39,600 nt of DNA from Fibrobacterota bacterium (GCA_003164335.1 PLTF01000111.1:1-39600); one strand, 5' to 3'. Counted from the stretch's first letter, positions 7,164 through 17,464 are shown. Notes: generated by a model not told the origin, from the sequence alone. Numbers and translations: made by a program.

Positions 7164-8516
7164 CTACTGCATTTGCTTTCGCAAAAAGGTCGGAACATCT
7201 GTATCGTCTTCGTACTGAGTCATGACTGTCCCCCGGTTGATGTAGACACGCTGCTCCCGGCGCATCGCTTCGGGCTTTAAGAAAGGAGGGAATTCGATTG
7301 TCGGGGAGTGCGCAGGTGCGCCGGTCATTGACGGAGACGTCGCGACGACAGGTGACTCCGCCATGACCTCCGTTTCCAGAGAAGGCTGAGCATCCTCCGC
7401 TGCAATCCGGACCTCTTCGGCCCGCTCCTGGCGCAAAGGGTATTGCAACGGCATGCTCATCTGCTCTGCGCTCTTTTCAGCATCTTTCTTAATGCCGGGA
7501 ATGTTCAGCAGCATACTGCGATCTTCGCGCTTTTTCACCATGCTCTGTTCGTTAAATCCGGTCGCAATGACGGTGACGCGGATTTTTCCATTCATGGTCG
7601 GATCTGCAACCGCTCCGAAAATGATATTGGTATCGCCATCCTCGCCGACCGCCTCGTTGACCAGGCGCGTCGCTTCCGAAACGTCGAAGAGCGTCATATC
7701 GGTACCACCGGTAACGTTTATAAGGATGCCCTTGGCGCCCATGATGGAGATATCGTCAAGAAGCGGATTGTGGATGGCGGCTTCGGCAGCGATCGCGGCA
7801 CGCGTTTCGGCATCGCCTTCGCCGCACCCGGTGCCCATAAGCGCTTCGCCCATGCCGCTCATAATGGTTTTGACGTCGGCAAAATCGAGATTGACAAGAC
7901 CGTGAACGGCGATGAGGTCGGAGATCCCCTTGGTCGCCTGGTAAAGAACATCGTCGGCGGTCCTGAATGCGTCGATGAGCGAGGTCTTGTTATCGACGAT
8001 GGTCAGGAGCCTCTGATTGGGAATGAGAATGATGGTATCGATGGACTTATTAAGGTCATCGATGCCGCGTTTTGCATTGCGGTCCCGGATTTTTCCTTCG
8101 AACAGGAAGGGCCTCGTGACGATCGCCACGGTCAGGATGCCCATTTCGCGGGCAATCTGCGCAATGACCGGAGCGCCGCCCGTCCCGGTGCCGCCGCCCA
8201 TCCCGGCGGTGATGAAGATCATGTCCGCACCCTCGATCGCCATGGCGATCTTGTCCCGGTCCTCCTCCATAGCCTGCCGGCCGATGTCGGGATTGGCTCC
8301 TGCGCCAAGTCCCTTGGTAATGCGCTCGCCGATCTGGATCCGGTGCGGCGCCCTGTTATTATCAAGCGCCATGGCATCCGTATTTACGGAAATGAACTCG
8401 ACACCCGCGAGCCCTGCATCCACCATACGGTTCACCGCATTGCCGCCCGCTCCACCGACCCCGATCACCTTCATCTTCGCCACCATCGTGAACTGCTCAT
8501 CCATCTGAAAAACCAT
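7164..8516 (-). CDS. ftsZ: cell division protein FtsZ
   Basis: This tubulin-like GTPase forms the Z ring. The 450-residue product has the nucleotide-binding segment [12 protein letters not shown], the tubulin signature GGGTGTGG (residues 107-114) and the T7 segment [12 protein letters not shown] variable linker of ~100 residues leads to a conserved carboxy-terminal peptide ending [11 protein letters not shown], which binds FtsA. The GGGAGGG ribosome binding site lies just upstream of this start. It is the last dcw gene, 53 bases after ftsA. Confidence 0.98.
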   Translation of the reverse strand: MVFQMDEQFTMVAKMKVIGVGGAGGNAVNRMVDAGLAGVEFISVNTDAMALDNNRAPHRIQIGERITKGLGAGANPDIGRQAMEEDRDKIAMAIEGADMIFITAGMGGGTGTGGAPVIAQIAREMGILTVAIVTRPFLFEGKIRDRNAKRGIDDLNKSIDTIILIPNQRLLTIVDNKTSLIDAFRTADDVLYQATKGISDLIAVHGLVNLDFADVKTIMSGMGEALMGTGCGEGDAETRAAIAAEAAIHNPLLDDISIMGAKGILINVTGGTDMTLFDVSEATRLVNEAVGEDGDTNIIFGAVADPTMNGKIRVTVIATGFNEQSMVKKREDRSMLLNIPGIKKDAEKSAEQMSMPLQYPLRQERAEEVRIAAEDAQPSLETEVMAESPVVATSPSMTGAPAHSPTIEFPPFLKPEAMRREQRVYINRGTVMTQYEDDTDVPTFLRKQMQ

Positions 8517-8569
8517 TGTGCCCTCCCGGAAAAAGTTTATGGATTTTTAACAATTAGCTATCTATTGGT

Positions 8570-9817
8570 TTAAAAGAACTCCTTTACCCATGATTGCATT
8601 CTCGAGAGAATCCGCCTGAACGAGTCGTCCCCGCCAAGGGATTTTCCCCCTCTCCTGCCCTTGCCCGCCTTGTTCATCTGCTCGATGCCGTACAGGCACA
8701 GGCCCACGCCGGTAGCATGGACAGGGGTCTTTGCCGCCTCGGTGAGACCGCCGAATCCCGCAGGCACGCCGATCTTGACCGGCAGTTCAAGCACCTTCTC
8801 CGCAAGCTCCTTGATGCCGTCCATGAGCGCCGCGCCGCCGGTCAGCACCACGCCGGCGCCAAGCATATCGCAGAATTCGGTCTTCCGAATCTCGCGCAGG
8901 ACCAGGGAGAGAATCTCCTCAATTCGCGGCTCGATGATGGAAGCCAGCACCGCGCGCGAGACTTCGCGCTGCTCCCGGCCGCCCACGCCGGGAACGCTGA
9001 TGAAATCGGTACCCTTGACCAGTGATGTCAGCGCGCAGCCGTACTGCTTCTTGATCTCCTCAGCCCGTTCAATCGGGGTACGGATGCCGATGGCGATGTC
9101 GCTGGTCACGTTTTTTCCGCCGAGCCCGATTACGGCAGTGTGTCGTATGCTTTCATCGAAGTAAATCGCAACATCGGTCGTGCCGCCGCCCATATCGATG
9201 AGTGCCACGCCGAGCTCTTTTTCATCCCGGTCGAGCGTCGCATAGCAGGAAGCGAGCGGTTCGAGAACAAGGTCGATAACCCGGAGACCCGCCTTGTCGA
9301 CGCTGCGGAAGATGTTCTGGGCGCTCGTGACTGCACCCGTGATTATGTGGACCTGGGTTTCGAGCCTTACGCCGCAGATTCCAACCGGATCCTTGATACC
9401 CTTCTGGTCGTCAACCACGAACTCCTGCGGAATCACGTGCAGGATCTCCCGGTCCATCGGAATGGAAACCGCCTTCGCGGCATCGATCGCCCGTGTTACG
9501 TCGATCTCCGAAATTTCATTCTGCGGCCGCGAGATGGCCACGACTCCGCGGCTGTTGATAGCGCGGATATGGTCACCCGCGATGCCGACCCATACGGCGT
9601 CGACATCTATTCCGGCCATAAGTTCGGCTTCCTCAACCGCCTTCTGGATCGACTGCACAGTCTTGTCGATATTGACCACCACGCCCTTGCGCAGTCCTTC
9701 GGACCGGCTTACCCCGACGCCGATGATTTTCGGCTCCCCGGCGGTGGCCATCTCGCAGATGATGCAGGCGATTTTAGTGGTGCCGATGTCCAGCCCGGCA
9801 ATGATATTCTGTTTCAT
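8570..9817 (-). CDS. ftsA: cell division protein FtsA
   Basis: This actin-like protein tethers FtsZ filaments to the membrane. It has 415 residues from MKQNIIAGLDIGTTKIACI (phosphate 1 motif). The phosphate 2 segment ALIDMGGGTTDVAIY and the adenosine motif VVLTGGAALMDGI are visible. The carboxy-terminal end SFRRILSRMQSWVKEFF forms the expected amphipathic membrane-targeting helix. The start is supported by GGAG a short distance upstream. A longer in-frame extension runs into ftsQ and lacks conservation. It lies 28 bases after ftsQ. Confidence 0.96.
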   Translation of the reverse strand: MKQNIIAGLDIGTTKIACIICEMATAGEPKIIGVGVSRSEGLRKGVVVNIDKTVQSIQKAVEEAELMAGIDVDAVWVGIAGDHIRAINSRGVVAISRPQNEISEIDVTRAIDAAKAVSIPMDREILHVIPQEFVVDDQKGIKDPVGICGVRLETQVHIITGAVTSAQNIFRSVDKAGLRVIDLVLEPLASCYATLDRDEKELGVALIDMGGGTTDVAIYFDESIRHTAVIGLGGKNVTSDIAIGIRTPIERAEEIKKQYGCALTSLVKGTDFISVPGVGGREQREVSRAVLASIIEPRIEEILSLVLREIRKTEFCDMLGAGVVLTGGAALMDGIKELAEKVLELPVKIGVPAGFGGLTEAAKTPVHATGVGLCLYGIEQMNKAGKGRRGGKSLGGDDSFRRILSRMQSWVKEFF

Positions 9818-9845
9818 GAGTGCTGTCTCCACAACTATTGAAAAG

Positions 9846-10712
9846 CTATCCCTTGAGTCGTGCCTTGCCCGCACCCCCGCCGGCATTCACGCCGGTCGTT
9901 ATAAAAGCAAGATTGCGGCATGAAAGATCAATCTTTGCCGGCACCCCTGAATCGCTGCGCACCGATGGCAGGAGCTCAACCAGTCGCTCCAGCCCTGCGG
10001 ATAGGTTATTTCCGTCGAACGCTATCTCGGTTGGACTGCCTTCAAGCCACAGGGAAACCGCTCCGCCGGAACCGAAGTTCGCCTGGGTAACTCGGGAAAC
10101 AATGCCGGGGTCGAATGCTGCGAGGCCGTGAAGCAGCCGGTTCATCTGCCAGCGATCGTTCCCGATCAAACGAGGCAAATCTGCCCCACCCGAATCGCGC
10201 AACCCTGAGACCAGCAGCAGGTGTCCGCCCACATGCGGATCGAAGGGGATATACACCCCTTCCGAATCGACAAAGCAGACCGCCGGCTTTGCCGCCATTG
10301 CCACCGGTATTCTTTCGGCAATTACTACCGTGAGGACCCCTTCGCGCGGCCCGTCAAGTTTTGCTCCGGCAATCCACGGGCTGACCCGCGGCAATCCATT
10401 CAGGAGCATTTTATTCATCCGAGAATACACCATCGGGAGATGGAGACCGAGACGGTCAATGACCTCCCCTGCCGTGACATGCCCGCTTCCTGCAACTTTC
10501 AACCCCGTCACGACCGATTCGTGCGGACGGAAGATCCGTTCGATTGATACTGCAATGCATTGAGCGCCGCTCCCGGCATGCAGAAGCGGCACCATGCGGA
10601 CCGCAACACCGATAGCTGTGGCAAGCAAAACCGTCGCGACCAGAACGTAGCGTCCCCGCCGGGATACGGTTCGCGTGCGACGCCTCCGGTTGGCTCCGAT
10701 TCGTTTACCCAT
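9846..10712 (-). CDS. ftsQ: cell division protein FtsQ
   Basis: This 288-residue bitopic membrane protein has a short, very basic cytoplasmic tail (NRRRRTRTVSRRGR). One transmembrane segment follows at about residues 22-40, then a periplasmic POTRA-like domain around residues 60-130 and a beta domain. It links early and late divisome proteins. The start is set by a GGAGG nine bases upstream, and the start region overlaps the end of murC by eight bases. FtsQ diverges strongly between phyla, so the call rests on topology and position between murC and ftsA. Confidence 0.88.
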   Translation of the reverse strand: MGKRIGANRRRRTRTVSRRGRYVLVATVLLATAIGVAVRMVPLLHAGSGAQCIAVSIERIFRPHESVVTGLKVAGSGHVTAGEVIDRLGLHLPMVYSRMNKMLLNGLPRVSPWIAGAKLDGPREGVLTVVIAERIPVAMAAKPAVCFVDSEGVYIPFDPHVGGHLLLVSGLRDSGGADLPRLIGNDRWQMNRLLHGLAAFDPGIVSRVTQANFGSGGAVSLWLEGSPTEIAFDGNNLSAGLERLVELLPSVRSDSGVPAKIDLSCRNLAFITTGVNAGGGAGKARLKG

Positions 10713-12078
10713 GCCGCAGAGCCTCCAGTATTGGCCCGGAACTTTCGGTAATGTCTCCGGCTCCCATGAGTAGGACGGCCTCGCCGTCAACGGCACCCTC
10801 GACAATCATAGGAACGAGGTCGGCTGCCTCAGCGCAGTAGTGAACATCGATTTTGCCAAGGTGACGAAGTTTACCGACGATGGTTTCAGCCGACACACCG
10901 GGTATCGGTTCCTCGCGCGCACGGTAGATTGAGGTAACGATTACTCGGTCGGCTTTTGAAAGACTCTCGGCAAAATCGCTCATAAAATCGCGCGTCCGGG
11001 TGAACAAATGCGGCTGAAAAACCGCCGTGATGCGGGAGTAGCCACCCAGCCGGGCTGCTTCGAGAGTTGCCGCGATTTCGCGCGGGTGGTGCGCATAGTC
11101 GTCGATTACCGTCACATTCCGCTCGCGCCCAATTACTTCGAGACGCCGCTTGACTCCGCCGAATTCCGCAAGCGCTCTTCGGGCCGGTTCAAAACCGACG
11201 CCCATCTCCAGTGCGGCTGCAAGTGCCCCAATGGCGTTCACGACGTTATGGATGCCCGGCACGGCGAGAGTGACCCGACCGAGATTCGTTCCTTTGCAGA
11301 AGGCATCGAATAAAGAGCCGTTTCCGCTGAACACAATAGAGCGGGCCGAATAATCCGCCCCCGGCGCGCTGCCATAAGTGACAAACGAACGGGTGAGCCG
11401 CGGCAGGATGTCGCGCACGCCCGTATCGTCGATGCAGCACACGAGCTCGCCGTAAAAAGGAAGCCGCGCAGCGAACGCCACGAATGCGTCCTTAATATCG
11501 TCAAGGTCGGCATAGCAGTCGAGATGGTCTTTATCGATATTGGTAATGAGCGCCATGGTTGGATACATGGCTAGAAACGAACGATCGTATTCGTCTGCCT
11601 CCGCCACCATTATCGCGCCGTTTCCAATAACAAGGGGAGCCTGGTCGCGCTGGAGTGTCCCGCCAACCATGATCGTTGGCTCAAGATTCGCCTCGGTGAG
11701 AATGGCGCCGACCAGCGAGGTGGTCGTGGTCTTGCCATGAGTGCCCGCAATACAGATGGTGGAAAATGTCCGCATGAGCTGCCCGAGAGCTTCAGCACGG
11801 CGCAGCTCGGCAATCCCGTGATCGCGGGCAAAAATCCGTTCGGGATTTTCCGCGCGGATGGCGCTTGAGTAAATGAGCAGTTCCGCATTCTTTACAAGTC
11901 GCGGTTCGTGCCCGGTCTGGACCGGGATGCCCATGCCTTCCAAACGTGCAGTGGTTGCAGAGGCGACCCGATCGCTGCCGGTAACGACGTGGCCGTAACA
12001 GTGAAGAAGTTCGGCAAGCCCGTTCATGCCCGCGCCTCCGATTCCTACGAGGTGGATGCGCTTCTTAAAATGTTGCAT
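10705..12078 (-). CDS. murC: UDP-N-acetylmuramate--L-alanine ligase
   Basis: MurC adds L-alanine to UDP-MurNAc, the first step of stem-peptide synthesis. The 457-residue protein has the glycine-rich HLVGIGGAGMNGLAELL start, the ATP loop CIAGTHGKTTTTS, the segment DEYDRSFL and the carboxy-terminal DDYAHHPREI and FQPHLFTRT motifs. The start at 12078 has a strong GGAGGAGG just upstream. Longer in-frame starts fall inside ftsW. It overlaps ftsW by 14 bases and ftsQ by 8, and no murG intervenes. Confidence 0.96.
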   Translation of the reverse strand: MQHFKKRIHLVGIGGAGMNGLAELLHCYGHVVTGSDRVASATTARLEGMGIPVQTGHEPRLVKNAELLIYSSAIRAENPERIFARDHGIAELRRAEALGQLMRTFSTICIAGTHGKTTTTSLVGAILTEANLEPTIMVGGTLQRDQAPLVIGNGAIMVAEADEYDRSFLAMYPTMALITNIDKDHLDCYADLDDIKDAFVAFAARLPFYGELVCCIDDTGVRDILPRLTRSFVTYGSAPGADYSARSIVFSGNGSLFDAFCKGTNLGRVTLAVPGIHNVVNAIGALAAALEMGVGFEPARRALAEFGGVKRRLEVIGRERNVTVIDDYAHHPREIAATLEAARLGGYSRITAVFQPHLFTRTRDFMSDFAESLSKADRVIVTSIYRAREEPIPGVSAETIVGKLRHLGKIDVHYCAEAADLVPMIVEGAVDGEAVLLMGAGDITESSGPILEALRHG

Positions 12079-13204
12079 GCTTTCCTCCTCCATTAACCAA
12101 CGACAGTCCGGCTTTCGACCGGCTCGAAATATTGAGGACAATTCCCATACTGCTCATTGTAAATATTAAACTCATCCCTCCATAACTGAGGAAAGGCATG
12201 GGAACACCGGTAGTCGGTATAAGCCCGCTTGCGACGCTTGCATTGATAATTGCATACATCGCGATGGCGGCGGTAAATCCGAATGCCATCACCTGCCCCG
12301 TGCGGTCGGGCGCGCGGGAGGCGATCTTCATGCCCCGGTACACGATGAACGCGAGGACAGCGCCGACAGCGAGGAGCCCGATGAAACCGATCTCTTCACC
12401 GAGGATCGACACAATGAAATCCGTATGCGGCTCGGGCAAATAGAAGAATTTCTGCTCTCCCTTGCCAAGTCCAACCCCAAACAGGCCGCCGTTCCCCAGA
12501 CCAACGAGCGACTGGAACGACTGGTAGCCGGAGTCACCGCGGTGGTCGGCAAGGTCGAGAAAACTTTTCAACCGCTTCAGGCGGTAAGGAGCGATGAACA
12601 CCAGTCCCACCGCCGCAGGGATTGCGGGCAGCACGATGGCGCCGAGATGCGCCAGATTTGCCCCCGATATAAAAAGGATCGCCATAGCGATTACGCCGAC
12701 GATAGCGGCTGTCGAAAAATTCGGCTCGGCAAGGATGAGACCGCAGACGATGCCGGTGAGCGCCAGCAATTTTACGACTGTTTTAAGCCGTCGCATTTCG
12801 CCCCCGGCCTGTTCACATTTACGGGCAAGAAAAAGAATGAGGGCGATCCGGGCGATATCCGAAACTTGGAACTGCAGGGGCCCGAGGCTCAGCCAGCGCC
12901 TTGCCCCATTGATTGCATGGTGCGAGGGCAGGACGAACAGTGCAGCCAGAAGAATGATCGAGGCCAAGAAGAGTATCCCGCTCAAGCGGCCCCAGCGGTG
13001 ATAATCAACATTTATACATATCATAAAGCAAGCAATGCCGACCAGCGCTCTGATGCTCTGGCGGGCAAGGAAGTAGTCCGGTCCTCCGTACTTGTTCTGC
13101 GATAACGCGAACGAAGAGCTGTAGACCAGCACGATGCCGAACCCGAGCATGAGCAGGATCGCCGCAAACAGCGGCCAGTCCATGTTTTCGCGCCCGGTGT
13201 TCAC
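12065..13204 (-). CDS. ftsW: SEDS-family peptidoglycan polymerase FtsW
   Basis: This polytopic glycosyltransferase polymerises lipid II at the septum with FtsI. It has about ten hydrophobic segments. SEDS landmarks include RRWLSLGPLQFQVSDIARIA, GVGLGKGEQK, LPEPHTDFI and PFLSYGGMS. The start chosen is a GTG at 13204 that overlaps the murD stop as GTGA and has AAGGA eight bases upstream. It gives 379 residues, normal for the family. The ATG at 13183 (MDWPLF) is the alternative but lacks a ribosome binding site. A longer open frame upstream is antisense-like sequence inside murD. Confidence 0.94.
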   Translation of the reverse strand: MNTGRENMDWPLFAAILLMLGFGIVLVYSSSFALSQNKYGGPDYFLARQSIRALVGIACFMICINVDYHRWGRLSGILFLASIILLAALFVLPSHHAINGARRWLSLGPLQFQVSDIARIALILFLARKCEQAGGEMRRLKTVVKLLALTGIVCGLILAEPNFSTAAIVGVIAMAILFISGANLAHLGAIVLPAIPAAVGLVFIAPYRLKRLKSFLDLADHRGDSGYQSFQSLVGLGNGGLFGVGLGKGEQKFFYLPEPHTDFIVSILGEEIGFIGLLAVGAVLAFIVYRGMKIASRAPDRTGQVMAFGFTAAIAMYAIINASVASGLIPTTGVPMPFLSYGGMSLIFTMSSMGIVLNISSRSKAGLSLVNGGGKHATF

Positions 13205-14604
13205 CGGACAATCCTTTCGCCGGTCAATGCGGCGACAATCGTCTTGAAACGATTCCCGCGGTCCTCGTAATCGGCAAACATGTCGAAACTCGAACATCCC
13301 GGTGAAAACACAACCGCATCGCCCGGAAGGCTGCGGTGCGTGGCGGCCAGGACCGCCTCTTCGAGCGTGACGCACCGGTAAATCGGCACGATCCCCCGCC
13401 ATTCGGCTTCCATCCTGCCGGCGGCTTCGCCGATCAGGAAGACGTCGACGGCATGGCGGGAAAGCGCAGATTTCACCAGCGAAAAATCGCATCCCTTGTC
13501 CCTGCCGCCTGCAATGAGGTGCACACCGCCGTTGAAAGCAGCCACTGCGCACAGTACCGATTCGGCAGTCGTGGATTTAGAATCGTTGTAGTAGCGAACG
13601 CCGGCGTGTTCAGCGACAAATTCGAGACGGTGCTCCAGGCCGCGGAAGCCCGCCAGCCCCTGGCCGATAGCAGCATCGGCTATCCCTGCAATCTTGGCCA
13701 ACGCTGCCGCTGCCGCTGCGTTTTCGAAATTATGGCGTCCTCCAAGTACCATATCTTTGACATCGAGGATAGTCCCCTGCACGCCGCCGAAGCGATAGCG
13801 GATCTTTCCTATGCCTTCGTCGTACCAGAAGCTGTCGTTGGCGCCGGGCATATGCCCATAGAAGATCACGTTGGTCCGTTTGTTCATCGTGTCCGCCCAT
13901 GCTGTGAGTTTGACATCGTGAATATTCAGCACCAGAAAGTTATCCTTGGTGAAATTTTCCGCGATTCGTTTCTTCGCATCGTAGTACTCATCTTCACTCC
14001 GGTAGCGGTCAAGATGGTTCTTGAGCAGATTGAGCACCGCGGCAGCAAGGGGTCGGAACCTTTCGATCGTTTCGAGCTGAAAGCTCGATACCTCGGCGGC
14101 AACAACGGCGTCCCGCGGTAGTCCGGCGGTAACGCTGACAAGCGGAATGCCGATGTTCCCGGCGACTGCCGTCACCCTGCCCCCCGCCCTGAGGGCTTCA
14201 CCGAGGAGCGAAACGGCCGTGCTCTTGCCGGTGGAGCCGGTTACCGCCAAAAAAACGGCATCGCTGGCGCGGAAGCCCAGTTCGAGTTCCGACCACACCG
14301 GAATTCCCCGCTCGCGCGCCTGTGCCAGGATCGGCAGGTCGGACCGCACTCCCGGCGAAATCACGATGAGGTCGCTCTGCAGGAGCGCCGCAGTATGCGC
14401 TCCTGCCTCATGCGGCATCTCTGTGAGCCCGCTTTGCGCAAGCGTTGCCGCTAAAAGTTCCTGAGCCGACGAATCGCTTATGAAAACGCCGGTGCCCTTT
14501 GACTTGAAGTAACGGGCTGCAGCAATCCCGCTGCGACCGGCGCCGACAATTCCCACACGATGCGGAAAGGTTACCCGAAGATCGAATTTTTCAGAAGGTT
14601 TCAT
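13201..14604 (-). CDS. murD: UDP-N-acetylmuramoylalanine--D-glutamate ligase
   Basis: MurD adds D-glutamate to UDP-MurNAc-L-Ala in the cytosol. It has 467 residues with an amino-terminal Rossmann-like segment VGIVGAGRSGIAAARYF, the ATP loop AVTGSTGKSTAVSLLG, LNLLKNHLDRY and the carboxy-terminal YNDSKSTTAESV and SPGCSSFDMFADYEDRG motifs. The start has a GGAG seven bases upstream and lies 14 bases inside murF. mraY, which usually separates murF and murD, is missing here. Confidence 0.96.
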   Translation of the reverse strand: MKPSEKFDLRVTFPHRVGIVGAGRSGIAAARYFKSKGTGVFISDSSAQELLAATLAQSGLTEMPHEAGAHTAALLQSDLIVISPGVRSDLPILAQARERGIPVWSELELGFRASDAVFLAVTGSTGKSTAVSLLGEALRAGGRVTAVAGNIGIPLVSVTAGLPRDAVVAAEVSSFQLETIERFRPLAAAVLNLLKNHLDRYRSEDEYYDAKKRIAENFTKDNFLVLNIHDVKLTAWADTMNKRTNVIFYGHMPGANDSFWYDEGIGKIRYRFGGVQGTILDVKDMVLGGRHNFENAAAAAALAKIAGIADAAIGQGLAGFRGLEHRLEFVAEHAGVRYYNDSKSTTAESVLCAVAAFNGGVHLIAGGRDKGCDFSLVKSALSRHAVDVFLIGEAAGRMEAEWRGIVPIYRCVTLEEAVLAATHRSLPGDAVVFSPGCSSFDMFADYEDRGNRFKTIVAALTGERIVR

Positions 14605-15991
14605 AGACCCTCTCCAAATGCACACTGCGCGACCCCTTGAGCAGCACCGTATCGCCTTCTGCCGTCAGGCGCCTGAGCGGCGCCGCGGCCGCTTCGGCGG
14701 TTTCTACTGTAACAATCGACTTCGGCGCAACTCCCGCCTTAATAGCGCCCTCAGCGACCTCGGCCGAAAACCGTCCGACTGCAATTATTTTTGTCACACC
14801 GTTTTGAGCCAGCAAAACCCCTAGTTCCCGGTGCAGACGGGGCGCATAGCGACCGAGCTCAAGCATGTCGCCCACCACTGCAGCCCGCTTTTTGGCCGGC
14901 GCAGCAGCAGCGAGCTGTTCCACCGCCGTCTTCATCGAAGATGGGTTGGCGTTGTAGCAATCGAGAATGAATGCGACCCTATTCTTTTTTGTAATAGCAC
15001 CGCGCAAGGCAACGGGTTTGAGCCCAGCGAGGGTCTGTGCGATAGTCTCGTCCGGAATGCCGCAGCGTCGCCCGAGGAAGATCGCCGGCAGGGCGCTGTA
15101 CAGAAAGTGGCGACCCGGCACCGAAAGGCGGAATGCGTAGCCGTCAACCTCGAATGCAAGGCCATTTTCCGGATTGAACCGGATTTTTTCGGCACGAGTT
15201 GCGCACCGGCGGCTGCAGCCGAAAAAAATCGTCGTTGCTCCGGATTTTTTCGCCGCCGCAATGACTCTCGCGTCGTCGCCGTTTGCGAGAAGGAACCCGC
15301 CCTTTGTATTGAGGCCGTCAAGGATTTCGAATTTCGCCGCAGTCGTGTCGGCCAGGCTCCCGAAAAGGCCAACATGAGCATAGCCGATGTTTGTGACAAC
15401 CGCAATGTCCGGAGCCGCAATCTTCGAAAGCAGGGAAATCTCTCCCCGGTGGTTCGCACCCATTTCAATAACGCCCGCCCACTCGTCACCTGCAAAGCTT
15501 AAGAGACTCAGGGGCACACCGAGATGATTGTTCCAGTTGGACCGCGTTTCACCTATTGGATACACCGCCCCGAGTACCGACGAAATGAAGTGCCTGGTGG
15601 TTGTCTTACCGCTCGACCCGGTAACGCCGATGATGAGGCATCCAATTTCGCGCCGGTAGTGCGCCGCGATCCGCTGAACCGCTATGAGCGGATTGGCGAC
15701 TGCGATGAGTTTCAACCGGTCGCGAAGGGAGCACTCCACTGCTGCGCGTTTGTCTACGATGGCAGCAGCCGCGCCCTTTTCGAATGCTGCGCCGACATAA
15801 CGATGCCCGTTATCCTTGTCGGTTGCAATAGCGACGAAGACATCGCCGGGCGTAACACGACGCGAGTCATTCTGTACCTCGGGCACAACCTTTTTTTGCG
15901 CGGACGCAGAGAGGCACGACACGCCGCGGCCCCAGACGATGCAATCGCCGAGCGTGAGCGGGTGGGGAGTATCGTCGTGTGGTTTACGCAT
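14591..15991 (-). CDS. murF: UDP-N-acetylmuramoyl-tripeptide--D-alanyl-D-alanine ligase
   Basis: MurF joins D-Ala-D-Ala to the UDP-MurNAc tripeptide. The 466-residue product has NDSRRVTPGDVFVAI near the amino terminus, the ATP loop GVTGSSGKTTTRHF, EMGANHRGEI and the carboxy-terminal DCYNANPSSM and GDMLELG motifs. These are characteristic of MurF rather than MurE. It overlaps murE by 8 bases and murD by 14. Confidence 0.96.
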   Translation of the reverse strand: MRKPHDDTPHPLTLGDCIVWGRGVSCLSASAQKKVVPEVQNDSRRVTPGDVFVAIATDKDNGHRYVGAAFEKGAAAAIVDKRAAVECSLRDRLKLIAVANPLIAVQRIAAHYRREIGCLIIGVTGSSGKTTTRHFISSVLGAVYPIGETRSNWNNHLGVPLSLLSFAGDEWAGVIEMGANHRGEISLLSKIAAPDIAVVTNIGYAHVGLFGSLADTTAAKFEILDGLNTKGGFLLANGDDARVIAAAKKSGATTIFFGCSRRCATRAEKIRFNPENGLAFEVDGYAFRLSVPGRHFLYSALPAIFLGRRCGIPDETIAQTLAGLKPVALRGAITKKNRVAFILDCYNANPSSMKTAVEQLAAAAPAKKRAAVVGDMLELGRYAPRLHRELGVLLAQNGVTKIIAVGRFSAEVAEGAIKAGVAPKSIVTVETAEAAAAPLRRLTAEGDTVLLKGSRSVHLERVYETF

Positions 15992-17462
15992 GATTTATCA
16001 TTCCGTTCCAGAGCGTAATCGCTATTTCGCGGTCATCGAAGGGGTGGCGCACGCCGGCAACCTCCTGATACGTTTCATGGCCCTTCCCGGCTATGACGAT
16101 GCAGTCACCCGCCTTGCCAAGCGACAGTGCCTTGTATATAGCCTCTTTCCTGTCGATAATGATCCTGTGGGGGATGTCGAGCGGCATTCCGGCGAGAATT
16201 TCAGCAATGATCGCCTCGGGCTTTTCGTAGCGAGGGTTATCGGAAGTTACGATCGCCTCATCGGCGCAGTCGGCCACCGCGCGCCCCATAATCGGCCTTT
16301 TGGTACGGTCGCGGTCGCCGCCACAGCCGAATACGCAGATGATTCTTCCCACGGTCATGGGTCGAACCGCCTGCAGTATATTGACAAGAGCGTCTGGCGT
16401 ATGAGCATAATCGACCACTACGGCAAATGGGGCGTTAAGCGGCACGACTTCCATCCGCCCAGGCACAATGGCTACTCCGGCGCATGCGGCAGCAATTGAC
16501 GGAGCGTCTATCGACAAGGACCGGGCGCCGGCGTAGAAGGCGGACATATTATAGACATTGAAGGCGCCACGCAGAGGCGATGCGATAGTAACAAGTTCGC
16601 CAGCATCAAGAAGCTCGACACTTGTTCCCTCCCAGGTACAGGAAAAGTTGACTATCCGGATATCGGCATCTGCGGCCTTTCCATAGGTCAAAATTCCCTC
16701 CGGTCCGGTCTCCCCAACAAGGCGGCGACCCCAGGCGTCGTCGATGTTTACGATCCGCCGGGCGCCCTTTTTCGCGTAATCAGTGAAGAGGCGCTTCTTT
16801 GCAAGGTAGTACTGCTCCATGGTGCCGTGGAAATCAAGATGATCCTGGGTCAGGTTGGTGAACACGGCGCAGTCGAAGGAGAGCCCGCCGATGCGATCGA
16901 GCGAGAGGGAATGGGACGATACTTCCATGACCAGCGCCTTCGGCCTGACGGTCGCTCCGCCGAGAAGCCTGAAAATATCGAGCGATTCAGGCGTCGTGTG
17001 CGCCGCCGCAGCTCGCACCCCACCAAGCATGTAATCGATGGTGCCGAACATCCAGACGCCCTCGGGGCCATATCGCAGCTCATAAAGTTTGCGGAAGAGA
17101 TGAGCGACCGTGGTCTTGCCGTTTGTCCCGGTAATGCCGATCAGCTCAAAATTGTCGATCGCCACGTCCCAGAACGCTGCGCCCAGCAGCCCGAGCGTTT
17201 GCCGCACATGTGCCACCTGCACCCAGGGAACGGTTGTGCCTGCAACCGGCCGTTCGCCGACTATTGCAACGGCACCCTTCGCTACTGCATCGGCGATAAA
17301 TGCGGTGCCGTCAATCTTTGTTCCTGGAATTGCCACGAAGAGGTCGCCGACCTTGACCGACCGTGAGTCGGCGGCAATACCTGCGATCTCGACCGCGCCG
17401 AGGGAGTTCCCCTGCGCAAGGATCGGCACTCCGGATTTGTTCAGCAGGGCTTCGAAGTTCAT
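15984..17462 (-). CDS. murE: UDP-MurNAc-tripeptide synthetase, probably meso-diaminopimelate-adding
   Basis: MurE adds the third stem-peptide residue. The 492-residue product has IAADSRSVKVGDLFVAI, the ATP loop TGTNGKTT (residues 111-118), the AKK segment near residue 221 that carries the carbamylated lysine, and GCGGDRDRTKRP. The motif SDNPR at residues 407-411 is the known marker of meso-diaminopimelate-specific enzymes. The start lies two bases after the ftsI stop. An upstream extension of 32 residues would overlap ftsI and is not conserved. Confidence 0.96.
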   Translation of the reverse strand: MNFEALLNKSGVPILAQGNSLGAVEIAGIAADSRSVKVGDLFVAIPGTKIDGTAFIADAVAKGAVAIVGERPVAGTTVPWVQVAHVRQTLGLLGAAFWDVAIDNFELIGITGTNGKTTVAHLFRKLYELRYGPEGVWMFGTIDYMLGGVRAAAAHTTPESLDIFRLLGGATVRPKALVMEVSSHSLSLDRIGGLSFDCAVFTNLTQDHLDFHGTMEQYYLAKKRLFTDYAKKGARRIVNIDDAWGRRLVGETGPEGILTYGKAADADIRIVNFSCTWEGTSVELLDAGELVTIASPLRGAFNVYNMSAFYAGARSLSIDAPSIAAACAGVAIVPGRMEVVPLNAPFAVVVDYAHTPDALVNILQAVRPMTVGRIICVFGCGGDRDRTKRPIMGRAVADCADEAIVTSDNPRYEKPEAIIAEILAGMPLDIPHRIIIDRKEAIYKALSLGKAGDCIVIAGKGHETYQEVAGVRHPFDDREIAITLWNGMINHA

Positions 17463-17464
17463 GG

